From Rhodoblastus sp. (GTDB lineage Bacteria; Pseudomonadota; Alphaproteobacteria; Rhizobiales; Beijerinckiaceae): 64,000 bases of DNA. A model generated the notes under the pieces. It made no database searches. It was not told the origin of the DNA and was given only the letters and a program-made list of their open reading frames with translations. This document shows, piece by piece, positions 56,435 through 64,000 of the stretch. How positions within the stretch are numbered: position 1 is the stretch's first letter; each line of letters begins with the position of its first letter. The DNA lies in contig NZ_JAGRPM010000025.1 of assembly GCF_019449565.1 (NCBI RefSeq), positions 1 to 64,000 of the forward strand, in the 5' to 3' direction. The position numbers and the translations under genes were made by a program.

Positions 56435-58462
56435 ATGCGTTCGTCGCATTGGGTGGCTTCCAGGCCCTTTCGGGCCGCCACCTGGCAAATTGGATCGTTC
56501 ATGCTGGTGTTGCCTTCTTTGCTGGACGGTTGGCGTCGAACGCCGGTGGCGGGCATAGAGCAAGAGCTCGACCTGGCGCGCCTTTCAATCCTGATTGCGA
56601 ACCTGCCGCTGCTTTACGGCGTGATTTGCGTTCACATCGTTGTAACGGCTTATAGTTTTTCCGGCGTGGCGCCGCGGGCCCTCGTTTATGGCCTGCCCCT
56701 GGCTTTCATTCTTTTCGCCCTTGTCCGGGCGGTTCATTTCATGCGCCTGCGGAGGTTCATCCCGGTCGATGGGCGCGTTGCGCATGACATGCTGCGCATT
56801 GTTCAGTTCATCGCTGTCGGGTTCGGCACGCTCGGCACGGCCTGGATGGTCGCGCTCTATCTTTATGGCGATAGCGCGCTGCGCAGCCAGCTCGTCTTTT
56901 CCGTGGTCATCACGAACATGATCTGCAGCTACATCCTCGGGCAATTGCCCCGGGTTGCGCTGACGCTCGCGGGGATCTCGATGCCCGGTTTCCTGCTTCT
57001 GCTCATGCTGACCGGTGGGCCGGATGCGCCTGTCATCGCGATGAACCTCGGCCTCGTCGGCCTTTTCCTCGCCTATATCGTGATGGTGTCGGCGCGAGAT
57101 TTCGAGAAGATGGTCGCGGCGAAACTTCACGCCGTCGAACTGGCCGAGGAAAATCGACTCCTCGCCAATACGGACAGCCTGACCGGACTGCCCAACCGGC
57201 GCGAGTTCTTCGAGCGTCTTGAGTGCGCGATCCGCGAGGAGGGCGAGCAAGGCGCTCTGGTCATGGGCGTGATCGACCTCGACGGCTTCAAGCCGATCAA
57301 CGATCTCTACGGCCATGCTATCGGCGACTGCGTCCTGCGGGAATGCGCGGCTCGGCTCCAGATATTCGCAAGCGGCGGGACGACCATCGCGCGCCTCGGC
57401 GGCGACGAGTTCGCTATCTTCACGCGTGGCTGCTTCGAGGAGAGCGATATCCTGCGGCTCGGCGAAGAGGTCTGTGCCGCGCTGCGCGCGCCATTGCGTT
57501 TCGCCGATATCCACGCCGGGGTGTCGGCCTCGATCGGCTTCGCGCGCTATCCTCAGGATGCGATGGATGGGCACCATCTCTATGAGCGGGCCGATTACGC
57601 GCTTTATTTCGGCAAGCAGAACCATCGCGGCGCCGCCGTGCTGTTTTCGTCCGAACATGAAAGCAAGATGCTGCTCAATGCGCGGATCGAGCAGGCCCTG
57701 CGCAAGGCGGATTTCGAGCAGGAGCTGACGATCCGGTTCCAGCCGCTGCTGCATGTCGCGACGCGAAGGATTGTCGCCTTTGAGGCGCTGGCGCGATGGA
57801 CCAGCCCGGATCTTGGCGATGTGAGCCCCGAAGACTTCATTCCGGTTGCGGAATCAGGCGAGCTGATCCATGCGATCACGCGCGCGGCCTTGCGGAAGGC
57901 GCTGCGCGCAGCCCGGAACTGGCCGCACGACATCAAGCTGAGCTTCAATATCTCCATCCGCGATCTGGTTTCGCAGCGCGCCCTGACGCAGATCATGACG
58001 CTGATCGAGGGCAGCGGATTCGATCCGTCCCGCCTCGATATCGAGGTCACCGAAACGGCGCTGGTCGCGGATTTCGAAAGGGCGGCGGCGGCGATCGCCC
58101 AGCTCAAGAGGATGGGCGTCAATATTTCGCTGGACGATTTCGGCGCCGGCCATTCGAGCCTCGCCTATATTCATCGCCTGCCGCTGGACATGATCAAGAT
58201 CGATCGCAGTTTCGTTCAGGAAATGCATGTGAACAGCATTGCCCGCGATATCGTCCGGTCGATGATCGGCCTTTGCGCCAATCTGAACCTCGATTGCGTG
58301 ACCGAAGGAGTCGAGACGCAGGAGCAGTTCGACCTGCTGCGCGGCTTCGGCGGCACCTTCGTTCAGGGCTTTCTGTTTTGCCGCCCGGTCCCCGAAGATG
58401 AAGTCGCCGGCGTGATCGAGCAATACCGTCCCGGATGCGCGGGCCAGGCGCTCAGCGCCTGA
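56435..58462 (+). CDS. Membrane GGDEF-EAL cyclic di-GMP enzyme
   Basis: 675 residues. About six transmembrane helices (about 45-220), then GGDEF (ARLGGDEFAIF, 322-326) and EAL (EAL at 450-452). The EAL domain retains EVTET, DDFGAGHSS and EGVET acidic residues, so phosphodiesterase activity is plausible; the GGDEF motif is also intact. No RxxD inhibitory site lies five residues before GGDEF. Function in motility or biofilm is inferred only from the domains. It lies alone, divergent in context from pccB. Confidence 0.93.
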   Translation: MRSSHWVASRPFRAATWQIGSFMLVLPSLLDGWRRTPVAGIEQELDLARLSILIANLPLLYGVICVHIVVTAYSFSGVAPRALVYGLPLAFILFALVRAVHFMRLRRFIPVDGRVAHDMLRIVQFIAVGFGTLGTAWMVALYLYGDSALRSQLVFSVVITNMICSYILGQLPRVALTLAGISMPGFLLLLMLTGGPDAPVIAMNLGLVGLFLAYIVMVSARDFEKMVAAKLHAVELAEENRLLANTDSLTGLPNRREFFERLECAIREEGEQGALVMGVIDLDGFKPINDLYGHAIGDCVLRECAARLQIFASGGTTIARLGGDEFAIFTRGCFEESDILRLGEEVCAALRAPLRFADIHAGVSASIGFARYPQDAMDGHHLYERADYALYFGKQNHRGAAVLFSSEHESKMLLNARIEQALRKADFEQELTIRFQPLLHVATRRIVAFEALARWTSPDLGDVSPEDFIPVAESGELIHAITRAALRKALRAARNWPHDIKLSFNISIRDLVSQRALTQIMTLIEGSGFDPSRLDIEVTETALVADFERAAAAIAQLKRMGVNISLDDFGAGHSSLAYIHRLPLDMIKIDRSFVQEMHVNSIARDIVRSMIGLCANLNLDCVTEGVETQEQFDLLRGFGGTFVQGFLFCRPVPEDEVAGVIEQYRPGCAGQALSA

Positions 58463-58486
58463 CGGACGCAGTTTCGCCGTGCGGCT

Positions 58487-59356
58487 TCAGCGGCGGCACT
58501 TCGTCGCCGGTGGGAATTCGATTCGGGTGAGTTCGCCGCTGAGGACGAAATCGCCATAATCGAGCTTCAGTCCGGAAGACACGCCGTTCTCATAGAGGTT
58601 GAACGACAGCACATAATCCGGGGCGCCATCGCGCTTTTCGGGTGAGAAATAGGCCGCCGCCACCGGCCAGCGCGTCAGGCGGCGCAATTCCGGGATCTGG
58701 GCGCCCTTGTCGCCGTCGGGCTCCTGCCGGGGCTTGCCGATCACCGTCGTGACGTCGAGAATTTTTCGTCCGTCGTCCGAGGCGTCATAGACACGGGCCA
58801 GCAGGATTTTTTCGCCGCGCCGCGCGGCGGCGATGACCTTCTCTATGAGCTGGGTCGGAAAGAGGACGTCGGCCTGGGCGTCGAGACGGAAGGGTTCCGG
58901 GCGTTTCAAGGCGATGGAGACGCCTCGGGCGCCGCGCGCGGCATGGCCGTCGACCTCGGAGCCCTTGCCAAGCGCCCCGAGGATGTTGAAGCGGAAATCG
59001 GCGCCCCTGGCGTCTTCATAAGTGGTCGAGCGTGTTTCGGTGGTCCGCATTTCGCCCTCACTGGGCTCAAGATCGAGCACCTGACGCAAAGTCTGGGCAT
59101 ATCCTTCGCAAGCCGAATCGAACGAGAACGCGATGCCTCCGCTCGCGCTCGCCGGGGCCTTGGTCCCCGCGCCCTCGAGCAGACGCAGATCGTAAAGCGC
59201 CTTGTGGCTCGCCAGTGCGGATCCGGCGACGGATGGCGGCAGCGGCTGGCACTGGCCAGGAACGGAGAGAAAGGCGCTCAACAGGGTTGCGAACAAGGCG
59301 GGGCAGGCGCGGGAGGCCGAAGCCGGAACTTTCAAAAACATGGATTCAAGCTTCAC
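58487..59356 (-). CDS. Periplasmic envelope-integrity protein, EipB family (DUF1849)
   Basis: 289 residues. The signal peptide (MFLKVPASASRACPALFATLL...GQC) is followed by SHKALYDLRL, SACEGYAQTLRQVLDLE, TTYEDARGADFRFN and LFPTQLIEKVIAAA, the pattern of DUF1849; Brucella EipB is the studied member and forms a closed beta-spiral with a disulfide. Cys83 and Cys287 (near the end) match the disulfide pair. ATG 59356 or 59341 may be the start. It is divergent from ridA. Confidence 0.85.
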   Translation of the reverse strand: MKLESMFLKVPASASRACPALFATLLSAFLSVPGQCQPLPPSVAGSALASHKALYDLRLLEGAGTKAPASASGGIAFSFDSACEGYAQTLRQVLDLEPSEGEMRTTETRSTTYEDARGADFRFNILGALGKGSEVDGHAARGARGVSIALKRPEPFRLDAQADVLFPTQLIEKVIAAARRGEKILLARVYDASDDGRKILDVTTVIGKPRQEPDGDKGAQIPELRRLTRWPVAAAYFSPEKRDGAPDYVLSFNLYENGVSSGLKLDYGDFVLSGELTRIEFPPATKCRR

Positions 59357-59541
59357 GAGAGGATTCGCTGGTCAGCCAGCCGGGCTCCAGTCCATTGTTG
59401 CCGGAAGGCTGTGGCGAAACTACGATGATTCACGCCGTCGGGCACTGGAAAAGACGACGGCGGCCGCGCCGAAGCTCGGCCCGCTCAGCCTTGGCCAGTC
59501 GAAGGTTGAACTCATGATTTTGGACGCGAAAGGAAAATGGA

Positions 59542-60027
59542 ATGGCGCAGATCGGCGGTGAGATCGAGCAGAGGCTCAAGACGCTGGGGGTCACGCTGCC
59601 GCAACCCGCCGCGCCGATCGCCAATTATGTCCCGGCCGTCGTCACCGGCCGCCTGCTGTTCGTCTCCGGGCAGTTGCCCTTCGGCGCCGATGGGACGCTT
59701 GCGCCCGCCCATGTCGGCAGCGTCGGGCGCGTGGTTTCGGAGCAGGACGCCGTGAAGGCTGCGGCGCTGTCCGCGCTGAATTGTCTTGCCCAGGCCAAGT
59801 TGCATCTCGGCGATCTCGCCCGCATCAGCCGCTGCGTTCGACTCGGCGGCTTCATCCATTGCGATGCGGATTTCACGCGGCTGGCGGCCGTGATGAACGG
59901 AGCCTCGGATTTGATCGGAACCGCATTGGCTGAATTCGGCGCCCACGCGCGCTCGACCATCGGCGTCGCGCAATTGCCGCTGGGCGCCTGTGTCGAGGTT
60001 GAAGCGATTTTCGAAATCGCGGAATGA
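59542..60027 (+). CDS. RidA family protein
   Basis: 161 residues. VTGRLLFVSGQLPFGADG, ALSALNCLAQAKLHLGDLARI and FGAHARSTIGVAQLPLGACVEVEAIFEI align with the longer RidA (YjgF) subgroup that deaminates reactive enamine or imine intermediates. AAAGGAAA precedes the ATG. It overlaps the phosphodiesterase gene by 4 bp. Confidence 0.92.
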   Translation: MAQIGGEIEQRLKTLGVTLPQPAAPIANYVPAVVTGRLLFVSGQLPFGADGTLAPAHVGSVGRVVSEQDAVKAAALSALNCLAQAKLHLGDLARISRCVRLGGFIHCDADFTRLAAVMNGASDLIGTALAEFGAHARSTIGVAQLPLGACVEVEAIFEIAE

Positions 60028-60785
60028 CGAGCCCTTGCGTTCCCGACTTTTCCTGGCTGGTCGGGCGCCCGATCGCTCATCGCGGCCTGCATGATCTGTC
60101 GCGCGGACGGGTCGAGAATTCGATCGGCGCGGCGCGTGAGGCGGTCGCTCACGGCTATGGGATCGAATGCGATCTGCGCCTGTCGCGCGATGGCAAGGTT
60201 TTCGTCTTCCATGATGATTCCCTGGAGCGATTGACCGAGGCGCAGGGGCCTTTTGCAGCGCGCGACGCCAATGAGCTGGAACAGATCGCCTTCCGCGAAG
60301 GCGGCGAAGCGATCCCGACGCTGGAGCAATGGCTGGCGGCGGTTGACGGCGCCGTCCCTCTGATTCTCGAACTCAAGAGCGATTTTTCGGGCGATATCGC
60401 TCTGGCGCTCGCCGCCGCCGCCGCGCTCGGCGCCTATTCCGGTACGGTGGCGCTCAAAAGTTTCGATCCGGCGCTGATCGCGGCCTTGCGCGGGCAGGAA
60501 AGTCCATGGCCGCTCGGAATCGTCGCGCAGAGCGATTACGATGACGGGGAGTTCAGCGGCCTTCCGCCGAGCCTGCGGCAGAGCCTGACACGCTTCACCC
60601 ACGCGCCCGAGACGAGGCCCGATTTCCTGTCATGGCGGGCCTCCGATCTGCCCGTGGCGGTCACGGCCTTCGCCCGCGCCTGCGCGGGAACGCCAGTGAT
60701 GACCTGGACGATTCGCTCGCCGGAACAGGCGGAGGTCGCGCGGCGTCACGCCGACCAGATTATTTTCGAAGGTTTTTTCGCTTGA
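60024..60785 (+). CDS. Glycerophosphodiester phosphodiesterase
   Basis: 253 residues. PIAHRGLHDLSRGRVENSIGAAREAVAHGYGIECDLRLSRDGKVFVFHDDSL includes the active-site HR...E.D and HD motifs of GDPD enzymes, which release sn-glycerol-3-phosphate from deacylated lipids. No signal peptide, so cytoplasmic. ATGA overlap with ridA. Confidence 0.92.
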   Translation: MTSPCVPDFSWLVGRPIAHRGLHDLSRGRVENSIGAAREAVAHGYGIECDLRLSRDGKVFVFHDDSLERLTEAQGPFAARDANELEQIAFREGGEAIPTLEQWLAAVDGAVPLILELKSDFSGDIALALAAAAALGAYSGTVALKSFDPALIAALRGQESPWPLGIVAQSDYDDGEFSGLPPSLRQSLTRFTHAPETRPDFLSWRASDLPVAVTAFARACAGTPVMTWTIRSPEQAEVARRHADQIIFEGFFA

Positions 60786-60821
60786 GCGCAGCCGCAGATT
60801 TTCGGCGCGAGGTCATTTGGA

Positions 60822-61082
60822 ATGACGGAGAATTTCGAAGATTTCGGCGACTGGAGTATCGGGAGCCGGCGCTATGCCTATGACACTTCATTCTGGCTGC
60901 GGCTGGGTTTGGACGAATTGCTTGGCTCGGGGCTTGGCCCTCCGATTCCTGTGGACCTGATCTATGTCATGAGAAATCGGATCACAGGCGAAGAGCGCAC
61001 GATCCGTCTATCGGGCGATCACAAGCCTGAGGACTTGCGCGTTGCGATCGCCGCGCAAACGCTAGGGACGGAGAAGTCATAA
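60822..61082 (+). CDS. Small hypothetical protein
   Basis: 86 residues. Starts MTENFEDFGDWSIGSRRYAYD, acidic N-terminus, a mixed core (PVDLIYVMRNRITGEERTIRLSGDH) and no transmembrane segment. It follows the phosphodiesterase gene by 36 bp with GAGG upstream, so likely co-transcribed. No family recognised; confidence that it is a gene rests on position and composition. Confidence 0.6.
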   Translation: MTENFEDFGDWSIGSRRYAYDTSFWLRLGLDELLGSGLGPPIPVDLIYVMRNRITGEERTIRLSGDHKPEDLRVAIAAQTLGTEKS

Positions 61083-61090
61083 AAACGAAA

Positions 61091-61112
61091 AAAGCCGCCC
61101 GAAGGCGGCTTT
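61091..61112. terminator. Bidirectional terminator between the small ORF and rpmG
   Basis: AAAGCCGCC-CGAA-GGCGGCTTT. On the minus strand it runs into TTTTTTCGTTTTT (61096 down to 61081), closing rpmG; on the plus strand the T-run is short. Confidence 0.8.
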
Positions 61113-61131
61113 GAAGGAAAAAGTTCAAGCC

Positions 61132-61299
61132 TTACTTGATCTTGGTTTCCTTGAACTCGACGTGCTTGCGCGCGACGGGGTCATATTTCTTGAACGCCAG
61201 CTTGTCGGTCTTGGTGCGGGCGTTTTTCTTGGTGACGTAGAAAAAGCCGGTGTCGGCGGTCGACAGCAGCTTGATTTTGATCGTGGCGGCCTTGGCCAT
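61132..61299 (-). CDS. rpmG: 50S ribosomal protein L33 (bL33)
   Basis: 55 residues read from the minus strand: [20 protein letters not shown] then [20 protein letters not shown] and a basic ending KETKIK. This is the short, cysteine-free L33 without zinc ribbon. It is monocistronic with a bidirectional terminator. The MFS gene starts upstream on the same strand at 62604. Confidence 0.95.
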   Translation of the reverse strand: MAKAATIKIKLLSTADTGFFYVTKKNARTKTDKLAFKKYDPVARKHVEFKETKIK

Positions 61300-61425
61300 G
61301 GCTTTAAACCTTGCAAGCGGAACTGGCGTCGCATCCTGAAGGGGACGGAGGCCATTGACGGAATAAAAGGGGCCGGATCGCTCCGGCCCAAACTCGCGGG
61401 CACCATAAGCAATGGTCCGCTTTTG

Positions 61426-62604
61426 TCAAGCGCGGCCCCGTCGCCATACCGCCCGCGCCGGTCGGGACAAGGCGACGATGAGCGCGAGATAGGCGAGGAA
61501 CAAAGCGGCGAGGGCGTCGAACAGACCGCCCGGGTTCTCCAGGTCGAGGCCGAGGCCGAGCGCCGGCGGGCCGGCCATCATTCCCACGGAATACATCATG
61601 ATATAGGCCGCGTTGGCGGAGCCGAGCCGGGCGCCTTGAAATTTCCCGGCCAAAATGGCGAGACCGACCGGATAAAGGCCGCCGATCAGGCCGCCCCAGA
61701 AGAAAAGGGCGACGGCATAGGTCGTCGGGTCGGCGGCGAGGGCCGGCAAAGCGAGAGCGCCGGCGAAACCGAAAAGCGCGAAAAAGGCCAGCATCCAGGT
61801 CTTGTTCAAACGGTCCGCGACCAGTCCGATCGGAATGGGGAAGACCACATTGCCCAGCGCCACGAGAGTCAACTGGAAGGTCGCCCAGGACTGCGGAAAG
61901 CCGGAGCGAACGCCGAACACGGGCAGCAGGCCGTTCAATCCGGTCTCGACCGCGCCATAGAGAAGGCCGGCGGCGAGCGCGATGGGCGCGGCGGCGAAGA
62001 TCGCGCGCAGATTCGGCAGCGCCGGTCCCTCCATTTTCACCGCGCCCGCTTCGCCCGCCAGCGCGACCGGAATGGCGGCGGCGCCGATCAGGCCGGCGGC
62101 GACGAAAAAGGGAAGCAGCCCGTCGGCGCCGGTGAGGCTCAGCAAAGCGGGGCCGATGGCGAATCCCAGCGCCAGCACGGTGGCGTAAAGGCCGAGCACC
62201 ATGCCCCGCTGCGCGGGCGGGGCCGCCGCGCTGATCCAATATTCGCTGACGACGAAAATTATGGTGAGCGAAAGGCCGAAGGCGGCTCGAATGGCCAGCC
62301 AGAGCTGGTAGTCGCCGCAGAAGGCGAAGCCCATCAGCGCCGCGATCCCCAGGGCGATGGCCGAGAAGACCAGCGCGCGGATTCCCATCCAGCGCGCCAG
62401 CCAGGGCGTCAGCGGCGCGCCGACAAGCGTGGCGACGCCGGTGACGGCGATGTGCAGGCCATTGGTGTGGGCGGGAAAGCCGGCGGCTTCGAGCCGCAGC
62501 GCGAGCAGCGGAATGACCAGCGACAGGCCGATGCCGACAATGGAAATGCAGGAGATCGCTGCGGCGAGCCGCTTCCAGGTTTGCGAATCGAAGGCGGAAA
62601 ACAT
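61426..62604 (-). CDS. MFS transporter
   Basis: 392 residues with about twelve hydrophobic helices. PLTPWLARWMG in the first half and the RLGSANAAYIMMYSVGMMAGPP stretch in the second are typical of the major facilitator superfamily, sugar/drug exporter type. Substrate unknown. It lies apart from both neighbours. Confidence 0.88.
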   Translation of the reverse strand: MFSAFDSQTWKRLAAAISCISIVGIGLSLVIPLLALRLEAAGFPAHTNGLHIAVTGVATLVGAPLTPWLARWMGIRALVFSAIALGIAALMGFAFCGDYQLWLAIRAAFGLSLTIIFVVSEYWISAAAPPAQRGMVLGLYATVLALGFAIGPALLSLTGADGLLPFFVAAGLIGAAAIPVALAGEAGAVKMEGPALPNLRAIFAAAPIALAAGLLYGAVETGLNGLLPVFGVRSGFPQSWATFQLTLVALGNVVFPIPIGLVADRLNKTWMLAFFALFGFAGALALPALAADPTTYAVALFFWGGLIGGLYPVGLAILAGKFQGARLGSANAAYIMMYSVGMMAGPPALGLGLDLENPGGLFDALAALFLAYLALIVALSRPARAVWRRGRA

Positions 62605-62646
62605 GAGCGCTTATAGGCCATGTTAGGCCGACCGGCGAGCCAACGG

Positions 62647-63105
62647 TCAGGGGGCCATCGGGAAGCAGGCCTGCGCCGAAACCGTCTGGTTGGCGAGCGA
62701 CGGGATCAAATAGGCCGCGACATTTGTAAGGGGATAGGAAATTGTGACCTTGGCGTAGCTGGTGGAGCCTGACATCCCGGGGCAGGAGGTCGAAGCGGAG
62801 GTCGTGATATTGCTGACGGGGATCGTGAGGCCCCAGGACTGGGCCGCGGTCTGGGCGTATGTGGCGGTCAGGCTGGAGCTGTAGGTTCCGGAAGACGCGC
62901 AATTCGCCAGTTTCATCCCGATGCAGCGCGAGACCTTGGAGACGGTGTTCTGCAGGGCCTCCTCGACCCAGATCGCGCGCCCGAATTCCAGAATGCCGAA
63001 CAAGAAAAACATCAGCGGAATGCAGACGGCGGCGAATTCTACGGCGGAGGAGCCGCTCTGGTCGCGCCGCAGCAAGGCGAGGGGAGAGAGCCAAGCGTGC
63101 TTCAT
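62647..63105 (-). CDS. TadE-like minor pilin
   Basis: 152 residues. A prepilin-like N-terminus RRDQSGSSAVEFAAVCIPLMFFLFGILEFG, the conserved Glu of TadE after the hydrophobic run, and a Ser/Thr-rich C-terminal domain with cysteines. Start 63105 (MKHAWLSP) overlaps the preceding gene by 4 bp. TadE/TadF pseudopilins prime assembly of Tad (Flp) pili used for attachment. Confidence 0.82.
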   Translation of the reverse strand: MKHAWLSPLALLRRDQSGSSAVEFAAVCIPLMFFLFGILEFGRAIWVEEALQNTVSKVSRCIGMKLANCASSGTYSSSLTATYAQTAAQSWGLTIPVSNITTSASTSCPGMSGSTSYAKVTISYPLTNVAAYLIPSLANQTVSAQACFPMAP

Positions 63106-63722
63106 TGGACCTGGATCACGCTGCTCGCCGTGATGGGCGAGTGAATCAGGCTGGAGGGCAGGATCATGGGCGTGTAGGCCCGGCTCGCCGAGAGTTTGAC
63201 GAATTTCCCGGCCACCGCCCCGCCGGCGCAGGCCGAGCCGCAGGTCGCCGCGGTTCCGAAGGCGAAGCTCGTCCCCGAGCCCGTCGGGCAATAGCAGCTG
63301 GTCGCGCCAGACGTAGAGCCGCCGGCCGTCACGGTCGCGCTCCCGGTGGTCGTCGAGGCGGTGCTGCCATTGTTGACGTTCACGGAGGAGCTGGACCAGT
63401 TGGCCGCATTTGCGGAGCCGATCAGGGTTGCAAGAGTCGAGGCGAGCGGGGCTTCGTTGGAAGTGCCGACGGAACTGGCGTTGGTCAAGGCGACGTTCGA
63501 GGCCGTCGCCAGCGCCGAGGACAGCTTGAACTTCGTTCGCACCGCGAGGCCGAAATCGACCGCCGCGCCCAGCACCAGCAGGAATACGGGCGCGATCAGG
63601 GCGAATTCGACGATCGACGCGGCGCGCCGGTCGCGCAGGAAGCCTCGCGCGCGGCTGGCGCCTCGTGGTCTGGCCGTTTTTCCAGGATCATGCGGCCGCG
63701 AAATCGCTGCAGAGGATTCCAT
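63102..63722 (-). CDS. TadE-like pseudopilin
   Basis: 206 residues. LRDRRAASIVEFALIAPVFLLVLGAAVDFGLAVRTKF shows the prepilin-like segment with Glu and adjacent hydrophobic helix. The remainder is rich in Ser, Thr, Gly and Ala with several cysteines (CYCPTGS, CGSACAGG). It is coupled to the next pilin gene by an ATGA overlap and follows a TadG-like end. Confidence 0.8.
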   Translation of the reverse strand: MESSAAISRPHDPGKTARPRGASRARGFLRDRRAASIVEFALIAPVFLLVLGAAVDFGLAVRTKFKLSSALATASNVALTNASSVGTSNEAPLASTLATLIGSANAANWSSSSVNVNNGSTASTTTGSATVTAGGSTSGATSCYCPTGSGTSFAFGTAATCGSACAGGAVAGKFVKLSASRAYTPMILPSSLIHSPITASSVIQVQ

Positions 63723-63737
63723 TCTACGGGTCTATCC

Positions 63738-64000
63738 TCACATCACGAATTTTGGCGTCGATGAGCCGGACCCGCCCGAGCCTGTGATGCAGGTCGAGGC
63801 TGCGGTCGTTCCGCCCGACATCGAGACCGACAGGGCCACGATTTGCAGGCAACCGCCGGTCAGGGTGTTGATATAGGCGCCGCCCGCCATGGTGAAGGCG
63901 CCAACGGGCAGATAGAACGCGCCCGACATCGAGGCGCCCGAGCCGCCGGAGAAATAGGCGCCGGCCGAATTGCCCGATTGCGGTCCCACGAAAAGCAGGA
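63738..64000 (-). CDS. TadG-like pilus assembly protein, C-terminal part (partial)
   Basis: The frame stays open to the window edge; the upstream start is not in view. Its visible end (GGSGASMSGAFYLPVGAFTMAGG, later TLTGGCLQIVALSVSMSGG) is Gly/Ser-rich, as in the C-terminus of TadG-type proteins, which carry an N-terminal von Willebrand-like region and anchor the pilus machinery. The stop at 63738 is 15 bp before the TadE-like start. Confidence 0.6.
   Translation of the reverse strand, partial: LLFVGPQSGNSAGAYFSGGSGASMSGAFYLPVGAFTMAGGAYINTLTGGCLQIVALSVSMSGGTTAASTCITGSGGSGSSTPKFVM

Noticed and set aside
61111..62616. Long plus-strand frame opposite the MFS transporter and rpmG
   Set aside because: It is Gly/Arg/Gln-rich without hydrophobic segments, whereas the minus strand encodes a 12-helix transporter and L33.
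1..64000. tRNA or rRNA genes, IS elements, prophage, restriction or toxin systems
   Set aside because: None was seen on reading the intergenic gaps and products; all sizeable gaps are described in the feature list or contain only short regulatory sequence.

Overview
The window looks like a chromosomal segment of an alphaproteobacterium of the order Hyphomicrobiales (Rhizobiales), high in G+C. The evidence is the gene order tuf-S10-spc-alpha, the blocks dapA-smpB and rpoZ-rsh-pdxJ-acpS-lepB-rnc-era-recO-parC, an ATP12-type F1 assembly factor, a DUF1849/EipB envelope protein, a Tad pilus locus and a full CtrA-type box. The family cannot be fixed from the sequence alone; a Beijerinckiaceae/Methylocystaceae relative is only a guess. 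I see no phage, insertion sequence, CRISPR array, tRNA or rRNA.

Layout. 1-14963: end of tuf, then the ribosomal-protein super-operon through secY-adk-rpsM-rpsK-rpoA-rplQ. Its first half is packed with overlaps or short gaps. From rplR onward the genes are separated by roughly 100-200 bp gaps holding strong hairpins, several terminator-like. 15136-20948: a beta-solenoid/Hint protein, a periplasmic HtrA protease whose start region is highly structured, and a Na/Pi symporter with a small membrane protein. 20949-30119: a mixed housekeeping stretch (flavin reductase, 3-methyladenine glycosylase-like protein, Nu-class GST, anmK, PfkB kinase, nitroreductase, queE, L,D-transpeptidase, alpha/beta hydrolase). 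30172-35953: smpB, paiB-like, dapA, a soluble lytic transglycosylase, type-5 uracil-DNA glycosylase and a LabA-like NYN protein. 36426-47604: rpoZ, rsh, pdxJ, acpS, lepB, rnc, era, recO and parC, with an NYN-LOTUS gene and a small secreted protein between recO and parC. 47609-56298: murI, rpsD, small proteins, ybdD-cstA, HAD phosphatase-ATP12 and pccB. 56435-61299: a GGDEF-EAL protein, eipB, ridA-GDPD-small ORF and rpmG. 61426-64000: an MFS transporter and the 3' end of a Tad pilus minor-pilin cluster.

Functional themes are translation and its quality control (r-proteins, SmpB, Rsh, Era, RNase III) and envelope or peptidoglycan maintenance (HtrA, AnmK, L,D-transpeptidase, lytic transglycosylase, DapA, MurI, EipB, LepB). 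DNA repair is also represented (UDG, Tag-like, RecO, ParC). No clearly new multi-gene system is evident. The most interesting signals are regulatory: nested inverted repeats that include the htrA start codon, an inverted repeat covering the ribosome binding site of the Hint protein, terminator-like punctuation of the ribosomal operon, a perfect CtrA-type box in the dapA/slt intergenic region, and a 17-bp tandem repeat between acpS and lepB.
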